Below, in pieces: positions 44,252 through 52,637 of a stretch of 64,000 nt of DNA. Below the pieces are notes generated by a model that saw nothing but the letters and a program-made list of their open reading frames with translations, made no database searches and was not told the origin of the DNA. How positions within the stretch are numbered: position 1 is the stretch's first letter; every line of letters begins with the position of its first letter. A program made the position numbers and the translations under genes. Source of the stretch: Alphaproteobacteria bacterium (GTDB lineage: Bacteria > Pseudomonadota > Alphaproteobacteria > Rhizobiales > Xanthobacteraceae); the NCBI GenBank assembly GCA_037200445.1, contig JBBCGH010000001.1, positions 1,798,001-1,862,000 of the forward strand. The letters run 5' to 3'.

Positions 44252-45142
44252 ATGGTGCAGTCCGATCTCTCCGACAAGATGCTCAAGGTGTTGCGGCCGC
44301 TGCTGCCGCGCCGGTTCCGTCCCGATATTCCGGTGGTGCCGGTGGTCCGCTTGAGCGGAGTCATCGGCTTTTCGACGCCATTGCGGCCAGGTTTGACGCT
44401 TGCTTCGGTCGCAAAGCCGCTGGAACGGGCCTTTGCATGGCCGCGCGCACGTGCCGTCGCGCTGCTGATCAATTCTCCGGGAGGTTCCGCGGTCCAGTCG
44501 CATCTGGTCTTCCAGCGCATCCGTCAGCTCTCCGCCGAGAAGAAGGTGCCGGCGATCGCCTTTGTGGAGGATGTCGCGGCCTCGGGCGGCTACATGATCG
44601 CCTGCGCGGCGGACGAGATTTTCGCCGATCCATCCTCGATCGTCGGTTCGATCGGGGTCGTCGGCGCGACCTTCGGCTTCACCAAGCTGATCGAGAAGAT
44701 CGGCATCGAGCGGCGCATCTACACCTCGGGCGTCAATAAGGCGATGCTCGATCCGTTTCTCCCCGAAAACCCGGAGCATGTGGCGCGGCTGAAGGCGATC
44801 CAGGAGGATATCCACGCCACGTTCATCAGCCTCGTGAAGTCGCGCCGCGGGGCAAAACTCAACGGCGCCGACGAAAACCTGTTCTCGGGCGAATACTGGG
44901 CGGCGACAAAGGGAGCCGAGCTTGGGCTCGTCGACCGTATTGGCGATCTGCGCTCGACCTTGCGCCAGCGCTACGGTGAAAAGGTCGAGATGCCGCTGGT
45001 CGCACCCAAGACGAGCCTGTTTGGCCGCACGACACCGGGGGTCGCGGCTCGCTTCGGCGGACTGCTCGATCAGCCGGGCCTTGCAGACGAGCTCATTTCA
45101 TCTTTGGAAGCGCGTGCGATCTGGGCGCGCTATGGGCTGTAA
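44252..45142 (+). CDS. S49 family serine peptidase (SppA/SohB-like)
   Basis: A 296-residue signal-peptide-peptidase-like protein. The catalytic serine is Ser111 in EDVAASGGYM and the general base is Lys163 in SGVNKAMLD, a spacing of 52 residues as in SohB. It belongs to the short, single-domain S49 group and would act at the inner membrane, although no strong N-terminal helix is evident. The frame is open upstream to 44216 but ATG 44252 is the better start. No motif suggests its regulator. Confidence 0.9.
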   Translation: MVQSDLSDKMLKVLRPLLPRRFRPDIPVVPVVRLSGVIGFSTPLRPGLTLASVAKPLERAFAWPRARAVALLINSPGGSAVQSHLVFQRIRQLSAEKKVPAIAFVEDVAASGGYMIACAADEIFADPSSIVGSIGVVGATFGFTKLIEKIGIERRIYTSGVNKAMLDPFLPENPEHVARLKAIQEDIHATFISLVKSRRGAKLNGADENLFSGEYWAATKGAELGLVDRIGDLRSTLRQRYGEKVEMPLVAPKTSLFGRTTPGVAARFGGLLDQPGLADELISSLEARAIWARYGL

Positions 45143-45170
45143 GACATTGTCGGCGTCGGGGGAGACAAGA

Positions 45171-46691
45171 ATGAAGTTTGCGAAGCTCGCAGTCGCGTGT
45201 GCGGCGATAGCGCTCGGTCAGGCCGTGACGCCGTCTACCGCGCAAGAAGGTCTCGCGAAGATCAAAACCATCGTGGTGATCTACGGCGAGAACCGCAGCT
45301 TCGATCACATGTATGGATTTTTCCCCGGCGCGAACGGGATCGCGAACGCGACGAACGAGCAGAAGACGCAGCTCGATCACGACGGCAAGCCGCTGCCGCA
45401 GCTCACGACTTTCGGGAGCGATGGAAAGTCCGATCCGCGCTTTCCGCGCGCCGCGAATGGTCCGTTCCTGATCAATTCGCCGGTAATGAAGATGCCGCCG
45501 GACAAGATCGCGCCGAGCCCGATCCATGCGTTCTTCCACAGTCAGGAACAGATCAATGGCGGCCGCAACAACATGTTTGCCGCGATGTCGACGGTCGGCG
45601 GCTGGACCATGGGCTACTACGACACGAGCCGCATGCGCCTTTGGCAATGGGCGTCGCAGTACACGCTCGCGGACAACTTCTTCATGGGCGCGTTCGGCGG
45701 CTCGTATCTTAATCATCAGTATCTGGTCTGCGCCTGCACGCCCGAGCACAAGAACGCGCCCGAGGGAATGCGTGCGAAGCTCGATCCGGACGGCAAGCTC
45801 ACCAAAAAGCCGGAATCGCCGCCATCGGCGGCTGACGGGGCGGTGCAGGTCTTCAGCGGCGGCCTCGGCGGGCAGGTGACGCCTGACGGCTATTCGGTGA
45901 ACACCTCGCAGCCGCCCTACCAGCCGAGCGGCATCTCGCCTGCAGCGGGTGGGGATCTCAATCTTGCCGACCCGATGGGAACGAAATTCTGGGGCGAGCC
46001 CGTGCCGCCGCAAACGCTCAAGACCGTCGGCGATACGCTCTCGGCGAAGGGCGTCACCTGGGTGTGGTACGCGGGAGGCTGGAATGCGGCGCTCAAGGAC
46101 GGAACGCGTCCGCCGGAGGAGAAGCGCAGCGTCATCTATGTGCGCACCGAGGGGAGCCCGAACTTCCAGCCGCATCATCACCCGTTCAACTTCTATGCAC
46201 GCTTTGCGCCCGGCACGGCGGACCGCGCGGAGCATTTCAAGGACGTCGATGACTTCCTCAAATCGATCGACGATGGGACGCTGCCGGCGGTGTCGTTCTA
46301 CAAGCCGTCCGGGCGGCTCAATCAGCACCCGGCCTACACCGATCTCGCGATCGGCGACGGGCATATCGCCGACGTGCTGGAACGCTTGCACATTAGCCCG
46401 CAATGGAACGAGATGGCGGTGATCGTCACCTATGACGAGAACGGCGGGTTCTGGGATCACGTGCCGCCGCCGACCGGTCCCGGCTGGGGCGACCGTTTCG
46501 GCCCCGGCACGCGCGTCCCGACGCTGATCATCTCGCCGTATGCGAAGCGCGGCTATGTCGACAAGACCTCGTACGACACGACGTCGATCATCAAGTTGAT
46601 CACGCGCCGCTTCGATCTCGAACCGCTGCCGGGCGTGCGGGCGAATGCCGGCGATATGACGGCGGCCTTCGACTTCACGCAGCAGCCATGA
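45171..46691 (+). CDS. Secreted phosphoesterase (AcpA-like)
   Basis: A 506-residue protein with a signal peptide (about residues 1-24) and the phosphoesterase family signature IKTIVVIYGENRSFDHMYGF, which resembles the acid phosphatase AcpA and phospholipase C group. Metal-binding and catalytic regions are also seen at VIVTYDENGGFWDHVPPP and TPTLIISPYAKRGYVDK-like text. It probably removes phosphate from phospholipids or other esters in the periplasm. It follows the S49 peptidase by 28 bases with a GGGGGAGA ribosome site. Confidence 0.85.
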   Translation: MKFAKLAVACAAIALGQAVTPSTAQEGLAKIKTIVVIYGENRSFDHMYGFFPGANGIANATNEQKTQLDHDGKPLPQLTTFGSDGKSDPRFPRAANGPFLINSPVMKMPPDKIAPSPIHAFFHSQEQINGGRNNMFAAMSTVGGWTMGYYDTSRMRLWQWASQYTLADNFFMGAFGGSYLNHQYLVCACTPEHKNAPEGMRAKLDPDGKLTKKPESPPSAADGAVQVFSGGLGGQVTPDGYSVNTSQPPYQPSGISPAAGGDLNLADPMGTKFWGEPVPPQTLKTVGDTLSAKGVTWVWYAGGWNAALKDGTRPPEEKRSVIYVRTEGSPNFQPHHHPFNFYARFAPGTADRAEHFKDVDDFLKSIDDGTLPAVSFYKPSGRLNQHPAYTDLAIGDGHIADVLERLHISPQWNEMAVIVTYDENGGFWDHVPPPTGPGWGDRFGPGTRVPTLIISPYAKRGYVDKTSYDTTSIIKLITRRFDLEPLPGVRANAGDMTAAFDFTQQP

Positions 46692-46698
46692 GGACGCG

Positions 46699-46881
46699 AT
46701 GCCGCCATTGATCCTCTGGGCCCTGGGCGCGGCCGGTGCCGCGGTCATCGGACGCGTGCTCTACCGCGAATCGCGCCGCATCAACGCCGTGCTGCATCCG
46801 GAGCCGGAGCCCGCGAATGAGCGCCAGACGGCGCGCAAGCTCGAGCGCGATCCGAAGACCGGAATCTACCGCCCGCGTTGA
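46699..46881 (+). CDS. Small conserved-looking membrane-anchored protein
   Basis: A 60-residue protein with an N-terminal hydrophobic helix (MPPLILWALGAAGAAVIGRV) and a highly charged C-terminal tail ending RDPKTGIYRPR. GAGGA precedes the ATG by five bases, and it starts seven bases after the phosphoesterase stop codon. The same kind of short protein is common in Hyphomicrobiales, but no function is known. It converges with the Bug gene. Confidence 0.65.
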   Translation: MPPLILWALGAAGAAVIGRVLYRESRRINAVLHPEPEPANERQTARKLERDPKTGIYRPR

Positions 46882-46886
46882 ATGGC

Positions 46887-47864
46887 TCAGTCGATCTTGA
46901 TGCCGCGGTCCTTGATGATCTTGCCCCAGCGGGCAAGGTCGCTCCTGAGAATCTCGCTCATCTCTTCCGGCGTGTTCGGCGCCGGGACCGCGCCCGCGGC
47001 GAGCAGCCTCTTCGCCACCTCGGGATCCTTCAGCGCCGCCGTGAATGCACTGTTCAACCTGGCGATCACCGGCGCGGGCGTTTTCGCCGGCGCATAGAGC
47101 GCGTACCAGTTGTCGGCGTAGACGTCGCGATAGCCCTGCTCGTCGAGGGTCGGCAGCTCGGGCAACACTTCGTCGCGCTTTGCGGATGCGGTGCCGAGCG
47201 CGCGCAGGTTGCCGCCGATGATCTGCGGCATGACCACCGGCAGGTCGAGGAATGCGCCCATCACTTGGCCGCCGAGGATGTCGGTGACGGCCGGCGCCGC
47301 GCCACGGTAGGGCACGTGCACGACCTTCACGCCCGCGGACTGCTGGAACAGTTCGAGCGCCAGATGCGGCAGGCTGCCGACGCCGGTGGATGCCATCGGC
47401 AGGCCGCCGTTCTTCTCCCTGGCAAGCTCGACCAGCTCCTTCGCGGTCTTGATCGGCGAATTCGCGTTGACCACCAGCACTTCCGTGGTCAGCACGATGC
47501 GGGTGATCGGCGCAAAATCGCGCACCGGGTCATAGGGCAGGTCGGCACGCATATGCGGGTTCAGCGCGACCGCGCTGATGGTGGTGAAGAACAGCGTGTA
47601 GCCGTCGGGTTCCGACTTCGCGACGTAATCGGCGCCGATCGCCGCGTTGGCGCCCGACTTGTTTTCGACAAGCACGCTCTGCCCGAGGATGCCCTTCGCC
47701 TTGTCGGCGAGCAGCCGCGCGACGAAATCGGTCGGTCCGCCGGCCGGGAAGGCAACGACCAGGCGAACAGGGCGGGTGGGAAAGTCCTGCGCGATCGCGC
47801 TTGCCGCCGATCCGAGCAGCGCCACGGCCCATGCCAGAATGCCGACGTACCGAAACAGCCGCAT
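46887..47864 (-). CDS. Bug/TctC-type solute-binding protein, second copy
   Basis: A 325-residue periplasmic binding protein with a signal peptide (about residues 1-25) and the Bug pattern FPTRPVRLVVAFPAGGPTDF, then SGANAAIGADYVAKSEPDGY. It lacks TctAB partners in the window. Neighbours are unrelated (a phosphoesterase and glycyl-tRNA synthetase), so the ligand cannot be guessed. The ATG at 47864 begins the signal peptide. About 250 bases further upstream show only a small gene and no permease. Confidence 0.9.
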   Translation of the reverse strand: MRLFRYVGILAWAVALLGSAASAIAQDFPTRPVRLVVAFPAGGPTDFVARLLADKAKGILGQSVLVENKSGANAAIGADYVAKSEPDGYTLFFTTISAVALNPHMRADLPYDPVRDFAPITRIVLTTEVLVVNANSPIKTAKELVELAREKNGGLPMASTGVGSLPHLALELFQQSAGVKVVHVPYRGAAPAVTDILGGQVMGAFLDLPVVMPQIIGGNLRALGTASAKRDEVLPELPTLDEQGYRDVYADNWYALYAPAKTPAPVIARLNSAFTAALKDPEVAKRLLAAGAVPAPNTPEEMSEILRSDLARWGKIIKDRGIKID

Positions 47865-47967
47865 ACTGCGCTCCCCATGCGCCGCCCCTGCCGGCGGCGG
47901 CGGGGAGGTTAGTGCGCGCGGGCGCGATCAGCCAAGGGCTGCGAGAGATCGGGACTACGGACCGGAA

Positions 47968-48132
47968 TCAGAAGCCCGGCTGAAGGCTTGGGGTCGGCAG
48001 CGGAGCCAACTTTTTCCTTTCGCCGGTGAAAGGGCGGACGAATTCCCGGAGCAGCAGGATATGGCCGAGAACCGCAGCCACGATGAAGGCGAGGAAAATG
48101 CCGGTGAACGCAATCGAAAATAGAGTCGTCAT
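47968..48132 (-). CDS. Small single-helix membrane protein
   Basis: A 54-residue frame with one long hydrophobic helix (LFSIAFTGIFLAFIVAAVLG) and a basic, proline-rich tail. A GGAGGG ribosome site sits four bases before ATG 48132. A longer frame to 48198 is open but has no good start signals. It is divergent from glyQ. The 250 bases between the two genes otherwise show nothing recognisable. Confidence 0.6.
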   Translation of the reverse strand: MTTLFSIAFTGIFLAFIVAAVLGHILLLREFVRPFTGERKKLAPLPTPSLQPGF

Positions 48133-48382
48133 GTGACCCTCCAAAAAAAGGCCCAGGCCCAATGTCCGTTGGTCGCCCTGACCTTTCGGCAGGTTCAAAC
48201 GCCCGCAGAGTCGCTACTGTGGGAAAGATGATTTGTTACAGGGCCTTGCGAAGATTCAGGCAACAGTCGATGGATTTTTCTTCGCAACTTGCAGGTTCGC
48301 GTCTCCGCGCTTGACCCCCTGATCGGCCGCCGAATAGGGTCCGCGACCTTATTTCTCCGCTAACGCGAATCGGCCGCCGCTG

Positions 48383-49333
48383 ATGTCTGACCCCGTGCCC
48401 GCTCACATGAGCCCGAAGAACTCGTTCCAGGGGCTGATCCTGACGCTGCAGCGCTACTGGGCGGACCACGGCTGCGTGGTGCTGCAACCCTACGACATGG
48501 AGATGGGGGCGGGCACCTTTCACCCGGCGACGACGTTGCGCGCCCTCGGGCCGAAACCCTGGAACGCCGCCTACGTGCAACCCTCGCGCCGGCCGAAGGA
48601 CGGGCGCTATGGCGAGAACCCGAACCGGCTGCAGCACTATTACCAGTACCAGGTGATCCTGAAGCCCTCGCCGCCGGACCTGCAGGACCTGTATCTCAAA
48701 TCGCTCTACGCAATCGGCATCGACCCGGCGGTGCATGACCTGCGCTTTGTCGAGGACGACTGGGAGAGCCCGACGCTCGGCGCGTGGGGGCTCGGCTGGG
48801 AATGCTGGTGCGACGGCATGGAGGTTTCGCAGTTCACCTACTTCCAGCAGGTCGCGGGCTTCGAGTGCAAGCCGGTCGCGGGCGAGCTCACCTACGGGCT
48901 AGAACGCCTCGCGATGTATGTGCAGGGCGTCGAGAACGTCTATGGCCTCAACTTCAACGGCCGCGAGGGTGCCGACAAGGTCACCTACGGCGACATCTTC
49001 CTGCAGGCCGAGCAGGAATATTCGCGGCACAATTTTGAATACGCCGACACCGAAATGCTGTTCGCGCAGTTCAGACAAGCCGAAGGCGCGTGCCGCAAGT
49101 ATCTCGATGATGGCTGGAAGGCAGGAGAAGCTAAAGGCCACAATTCCAAGCGCCACATGATGGCGCTGCCCGCCTACGACCAGTGCATCAAGGCGAGCCA
49201 CGTGTTCAACCTGCTCGATGCGCGCGGCGTGATCTCGGTCACCGAACGGCAGAGCTATATCCTGCGCGTGCGCGAGCTCGCCAAGGCTTGCGGCGAGGCT
49301 TGGCTCGCGACGGACGGCGGAGGGGTCGGGTGA
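48383..49333 (+). CDS. glyQ: Glycine-tRNA ligase alpha subunit
   Basis: A 316-residue alpha subunit of the bacterial tetrameric (alpha2 beta2) glycyl-tRNA synthetase, containing the catalytic core. Family text is unmistakable: [54 protein letters not shown] and [18 protein letters not shown] 48383 is used; ATG 48407 is possible. It is separated from glyS by 592 bases that hold a broken endonuclease cassette, an unusual interruption because the two subunits must be made in equal amounts. Confidence 0.96.
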   Translation: MSDPVPAHMSPKNSFQGLILTLQRYWADHGCVVLQPYDMEMGAGTFHPATTLRALGPKPWNAAYVQPSRRPKDGRYGENPNRLQHYYQYQVILKPSPPDLQDLYLKSLYAIGIDPAVHDLRFVEDDWESPTLGAWGLGWECWCDGMEVSQFTYFQQVAGFECKPVAGELTYGLERLAMYVQGVENVYGLNFNGREGADKVTYGDIFLQAEQEYSRHNFEYADTEMLFAQFRQAEGACRKYLDDGWKAGEAKGHNSKRHMMALPAYDQCIKASHVFNLLDARGVISVTERQSYILRVRELAKACGEAWLATDGGGVG

Positions 49334-49356
49334 GCGAGAGGCCTACGCGGTGTGTT

Positions 49357-49393
49357 CCCCTCCCCCTTGTGGGGAGGGGTTTGGGGGTGGGGG
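49357..49393 (+). repeat. Left inverted repeat of the DUF559 cassette
   Basis: A 37-base element beginning CCCCTCCCCCTTGTGGGGAG and ending in G-runs. It is the near-perfect inverse of 49800-49835, differing by one T. It forms its own hairpin around CTTGTG and starts 24 bases after the glyQ stop codon. Confidence 0.85.
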
Positions 49394-49400
49394 TAGCGCG

Positions 49401-49906
49401 ATGGCGCGTCGATCTTCCGAGAAGACGCAAGGCGAGCGAATCTGGGCGCTTCGTGATCGCTCCATCGTTGCGCCCAATCGCAACCGCGCGACCGCGATGC
49501 GCGACCCCAACCGACGCAGAGCGAAAACTTTGGTGGCATTTGCGGCATCGTCTGAAGGCGCCGAACTCGCACTTTCGCCGACAGGTCCGGCTCGGAAGCT
49601 ATTGTTGATTTCGCGAACCACGCAGCTCGCATTGTGATCGAAGTCGATGGCAGCCAACACGCGGCTCGATCGGCAGCTGATTTGGCGCGCACCAAATTTC
49701 TCAACGCCGAGGGCTATCGTGTGTTGCGCTTCTGGAATAACGACGTGCTCGCAAACATCGACGGCGTGCTTGAGGTGATTCACAGCGCCATAACCCCCAC
49801 CCCCACCCCCAACCCCTCCCCACAAGGGGGAGGGGAGTCGACCGAGCTTGTTGCTGCCACCCCGGCGCGCGCTACGCGCCGACCCTCCCCCTCCAGGGGA
49901 GGGTGA
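49401..49906 (+). pseudogene. DUF559 endonuclease-like gene, two frameshifts
   Basis: Three frames together give one DUF559 protein, a very-short-patch/restriction-endonuclease-like fold. Frame 1 starts at ATG 49401 (MARRSSEKTQGERIW). Frame 2 carries PTDAERKLWWHLRHRLKAP and HFRRQVRLGSY. Frame 3 carries VIEVDGSQHAARSAADL, RTKFLNAEGYRVLRFWNNDV and LEVIHSAI. Breaks fall at a C4 run near 49505-49508 and at about 49600. The conserved EVDGSQH and FWN elements are preserved, so decay is recent or the breaks are sequencing errors. The end runs into repeat sequence. Confidence 0.75.
49800..49835 (-). repeat. Right inverted repeat of the DUF559 cassette
   Basis: Thirty-six bases complementary to 49357-49393, preceded by two further ACCCCC units at 49788-49799. 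It is followed by a second small palindrome, ACCCTCCCC-CTCC-GGGGAGGGT-like, at about 49880-49904 just before glyS. Confidence 0.8.
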
Positions 49907-49925
49907 CCGAGCCCGTTGCACCCGC

Positions 49926-52259
49926 ATGCCAGACCTTTTGCTCGAACTGTTCTCCGAGGAAATCCCCGCCCGCATGCAGGGCAAGGCGGCGGATGACCTC
50001 AAGAAGATGGTGACCGACCGGCTGGTCGATGCCGGGCTGGTGTACGAGGGCGCGCGCGCCTTCGTGACGCCGCGGCGCCTGACCCTGTTCGTGCAGGGCG
50101 TGCCCGCGCGCCAGCCGGATCTGAAGGAAGAACGCAAAGGGCCGCGCGTCGGCGCACCGGAAGGCGCAATCGCGGGCTTCCTCAAGGCGGCGGGTCTCTC
50201 CTCGATCAGCGAGGCAACGATCCAGAAGGACCCGAAGAAGGGCGACTTCTACATCGCGCTCACCGAAAAGCCCGGCCGCGCCGCGATCGACGTGATCGGC
50301 GAGATGCTGCAGGTGGTGCTGCGCACCTTGCCGTGGCCGAAGTCGATGCGCTGGGGCGCGCAGTCCGCCAATCCGGGCAGCCTCGAATGGGTGCGGCCCT
50401 TACATTCGATCGTCGCGACGTTCGGGCCGGAGACCGAGGAGCCCGAGATCGTGCGTGTCGCGACCTCCGGTATTCAGGCGGGCAACATCACCCACGGCCA
50501 CCGCTTCATGGCGCCGGGCGCGATCAAGGTGCGCCACTTCGACGACTACGTGACGTCGCTCGAGAAGGCCAAGGTGGTGCTCGATCCGGCGCGGCGCCGC
50601 GAGATCATCCTCAACGACGCGAAGAATCTTGCATTTGCGCAAGGGTTCGAGCTGGTCGAGGACGAGGGCCTGCTCAACGAGGTCGCCGGCCTGGTCGAAT
50701 GGCCGGTCGTGCTGATGGGCACGTTCGAGGAGTCGTTCCTCAGCATTCCGGGCGAGGTGATCCGCGCCACCATCCGCAACAACCAGAAATGCTTCGTGGT
50801 GCGCGATCCCGCGACCGCCAAGCTCGTGAACCGCTTCATCCTCACCGCGAACATCGAGGCTTCCGACGGCGGCGCGGCGATCATCGCCGGCAATGCCCGC
50901 GTGATCCGCGCGCGGCTCTCGGATGCGAAGTTCTTCTACGAGACCGACCTGAAGATCCGGCTGGAAGAACGGCTGCCGAAATTCAAGGACATCGTCTTCC
51001 ACGAGAAGCTGGGCACACAGTACGAGCGCATTGAGCGGATTGCGCGATTGGCCGTCGAGCTTGCGCCGCTCGTCGGCGCCGATCCCGAGAAGGCAAAGAC
51101 CGCGGCGCTCCTCTGCAAAACCGATCTGCTCACCGAGGTTGTCGGCGAATTCCCCGAAGTGCAGGGCACGATGGGGAAATACTATGCGCTGGCGCAGGGC
51201 GAGGACGACGCGGTCGCGCACGCGATCGAGGATCACTATCGGCCGAAGGGGCCGGACGATCTGGTGCCCGCCGACCCGGTGTCGATTGCGGTCGCGCTCG
51301 CGGACAAGATCGATACGCTGGTCGGCTTCTGGGCGATCGACGAGAAGCCGACCGGCAGCAAGGACCCGTACGCGCTGCGTAGGGCGGCGCTGGGTGTGAT
51401 TAGGATTATTCTGGAAAACTCGCTTCGGATTCCGATTCTCAATGCGGTCGCACTATGGATTGCAGCGCGTCGGGACGAAGAGTTCGCCGATGACAGTCAT
51501 TCATCAATTTCAAACCAACAGCTTTATCAGCTAGTGACCGGCGGCAGGGAGAACGGCGAGTTTCCGAAATTTCAACCCATGTTCTTGGTTGCATTTCAGC
51601 AGGAGGCGTTTCGGGTTCTCGATGCCGTGCAAAGCGCGAAGTCGCAAGACCTCCTGCAAATGTTCGTTGGAGGGTGGGAGACGCGTGTAAGCCTACCCGA
51701 CAGTTTCACCAAGCCGGCGCCTATCGCACCAGATCTCTTGTCCTTCTTCCACGACCGCCTCAAGGTCCAGCTCCGCGAGCAGGGTGCACGCCACGATCTG
51801 GTCGATGCGGTTCTCGCGCAGCAAGGCGAGGGGAGCGATGATCTTCTCCTCACCGTCCGCCGCGTTGAAGCGCTCGGAAAGTTTCTTGCGACCGATGACG
51901 GCGCGAGCCTGCTCGCCGGCACCAAGCGCGCCGCCAATATCCTGCGTATCGAGGAGAAGAAGGACGGGCGCGCCTATCACGGCCGGCCCGACCCGCATCT
52001 CTATCTCCAGCCCGAGGAGCGCGAGCTTGCCTCCGCCATCCACAGCGCCAAGGAAGAGGCCGCGAAGGCCGTGGCGCGCGAGGACTTCGAGGGTGCGATG
52101 GCGGTGATCGCGCGGCTGCGCCCGCATGTCGATGCGTTCTTCGAGAAGGTGACGGTGAACGTGCCCGCCGCCGACCGGCGCGAGAACCGGCTCAAGCTGC
52201 TCAACGAAATCCGCGAGGCGACGCGGGCCGTTGCGGACTTCTCGCGAATTGAGGGATGA
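49926..52259 (+). CDS. glyS: Glycine-tRNA ligase beta subunit with a large internal insertion
   Basis: A 777-residue beta subunit that binds tRNA and supports glyQ. It opens with [20 protein letters not shown], then [13 protein letters not shown] and [18 protein letters not shown], and ends in a DALR-type region ([20 protein letters not shown]). Residues about 500-598 (51420-51720) form a segment absent from the usual proteins of this length class, where E. coli-type GlyS has only about 20 linker residues. Its base composition is lower in GC and codon choice differs from the flanks. The frame is unbroken throughout. Confidence 0.93.
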   Translation: MPDLLLELFSEEIPARMQGKAADDLKKMVTDRLVDAGLVYEGARAFVTPRRLTLFVQGVPARQPDLKEERKGPRVGAPEGAIAGFLKAAGLSSISEATIQKDPKKGDFYIALTEKPGRAAIDVIGEMLQVVLRTLPWPKSMRWGAQSANPGSLEWVRPLHSIVATFGPETEEPEIVRVATSGIQAGNITHGHRFMAPGAIKVRHFDDYVTSLEKAKVVLDPARRREIILNDAKNLAFAQGFELVEDEGLLNEVAGLVEWPVVLMGTFEESFLSIPGEVIRATIRNNQKCFVVRDPATAKLVNRFILTANIEASDGGAAIIAGNARVIRARLSDAKFFYETDLKIRLEERLPKFKDIVFHEKLGTQYERIERIARLAVELAPLVGADPEKAKTAALLCKTDLLTEVVGEFPEVQGTMGKYYALAQGEDDAVAHAIEDHYRPKGPDDLVPADPVSIAVALADKIDTLVGFWAIDEKPTGSKDPYALRRAALGVIRIILENSLRIPILNAVALWIAARRDEEFADDSHSSISNQQLYQLVTGGRENGEFPKFQPMFLVAFQQEAFRVLDAVQSAKSQDLLQMFVGGWETRVSLPDSFTKPAPIAPDLLSFFHDRLKVQLREQGARHDLVDAVLAQQGEGSDDLLLTVRRVEALGKFLATDDGASLLAGTKRAANILRIEEKKDGRAYHGRPDPHLYLQPEERELASAIHSAKEEAAKAVAREDFEGAMAVIARLRPHVDAFFEKVTVNVPAADRRENRLKLLNEIREATRAVADFSRIEG

Positions 52260-52284
52260 TGGCCAGACCTAACCGGAGGCTTCC

Positions 52285-52428
52285 ATGACTCTCAGCGTCG
52301 GCCATTTGTCACCCATTCTCTCCCTTGCAGCCGGTATTCTCATTCTGATCATGCCGCGCCTCTTGAACTACATCGTGGCGATCTATCTCATCATCATCGG
52401 CATCATCGGGCTCGGAATCATCAAGTAG
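52285..52428 (+). CDS. DUF3096 small membrane protein
   Basis: A 47-residue protein made of two hydrophobic helices (LSPILSLAAGILILIMPRLL and YIVAIYLIIIGIIGLGIIK) around a short turn, matching the DUF3096 pattern. CCGGAGG lies seven bases before the ATG at 52285, 25 bases after the glyS stop codon. Function unknown; it is an inner-membrane protein. Confidence 0.85.
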   Translation: MTLSVGHLSPILSLAAGILILIMPRLLNYIVAIYLIIIGIIGLGIIK

Positions 52429-52498
52429 CGTTCGAGCCCCCGGGCCCGCCTTCGCGCGGAACAAAAAGCTCATTTCCGAGTTGGATTTCAATCATTTA

Positions 52499-52533
52499 CC
52501 TGCGTGGGCTTGGCTCACGCGGGATTTTCCTTT
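52499..52533 (+). terminator. Probable rho-independent terminator upstream of ppdK
   Basis: Stem CCTGCGTG (52499-52506) pairs with CACGCGGG (52516-52523) around a nine-base loop and is followed by ATTTTCCTTTTG. It would end the glyS/DUF3096 transcript or attenuate one into ppdK. The rest of the 209-base gap is untranslated leader. Confidence 0.6.
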
Positions 52534-52637
52534 TGGGATCAGAGATGCAAGTTGAATTGGAACCCAAAACCCGCCAAGAGAGCGCGCGAAGCGCCGCTTC
52601 GGCGCCCACAGCATCACGGAAAACGAAAGCTCCCGAC

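Noticed and set aside
45093-46748. A 551-residue open frame opposite the phosphoesterase gene
   Set aside because: No family features; the plus-strand protein has signal peptide and motifs.
49788-49817. C-rich tandem units resembling a short tandem array
   Set aside because: Only three ACCCCC units, part of the inverted repeat of the DUF559 cassette; not a CRISPR or variable-number array.
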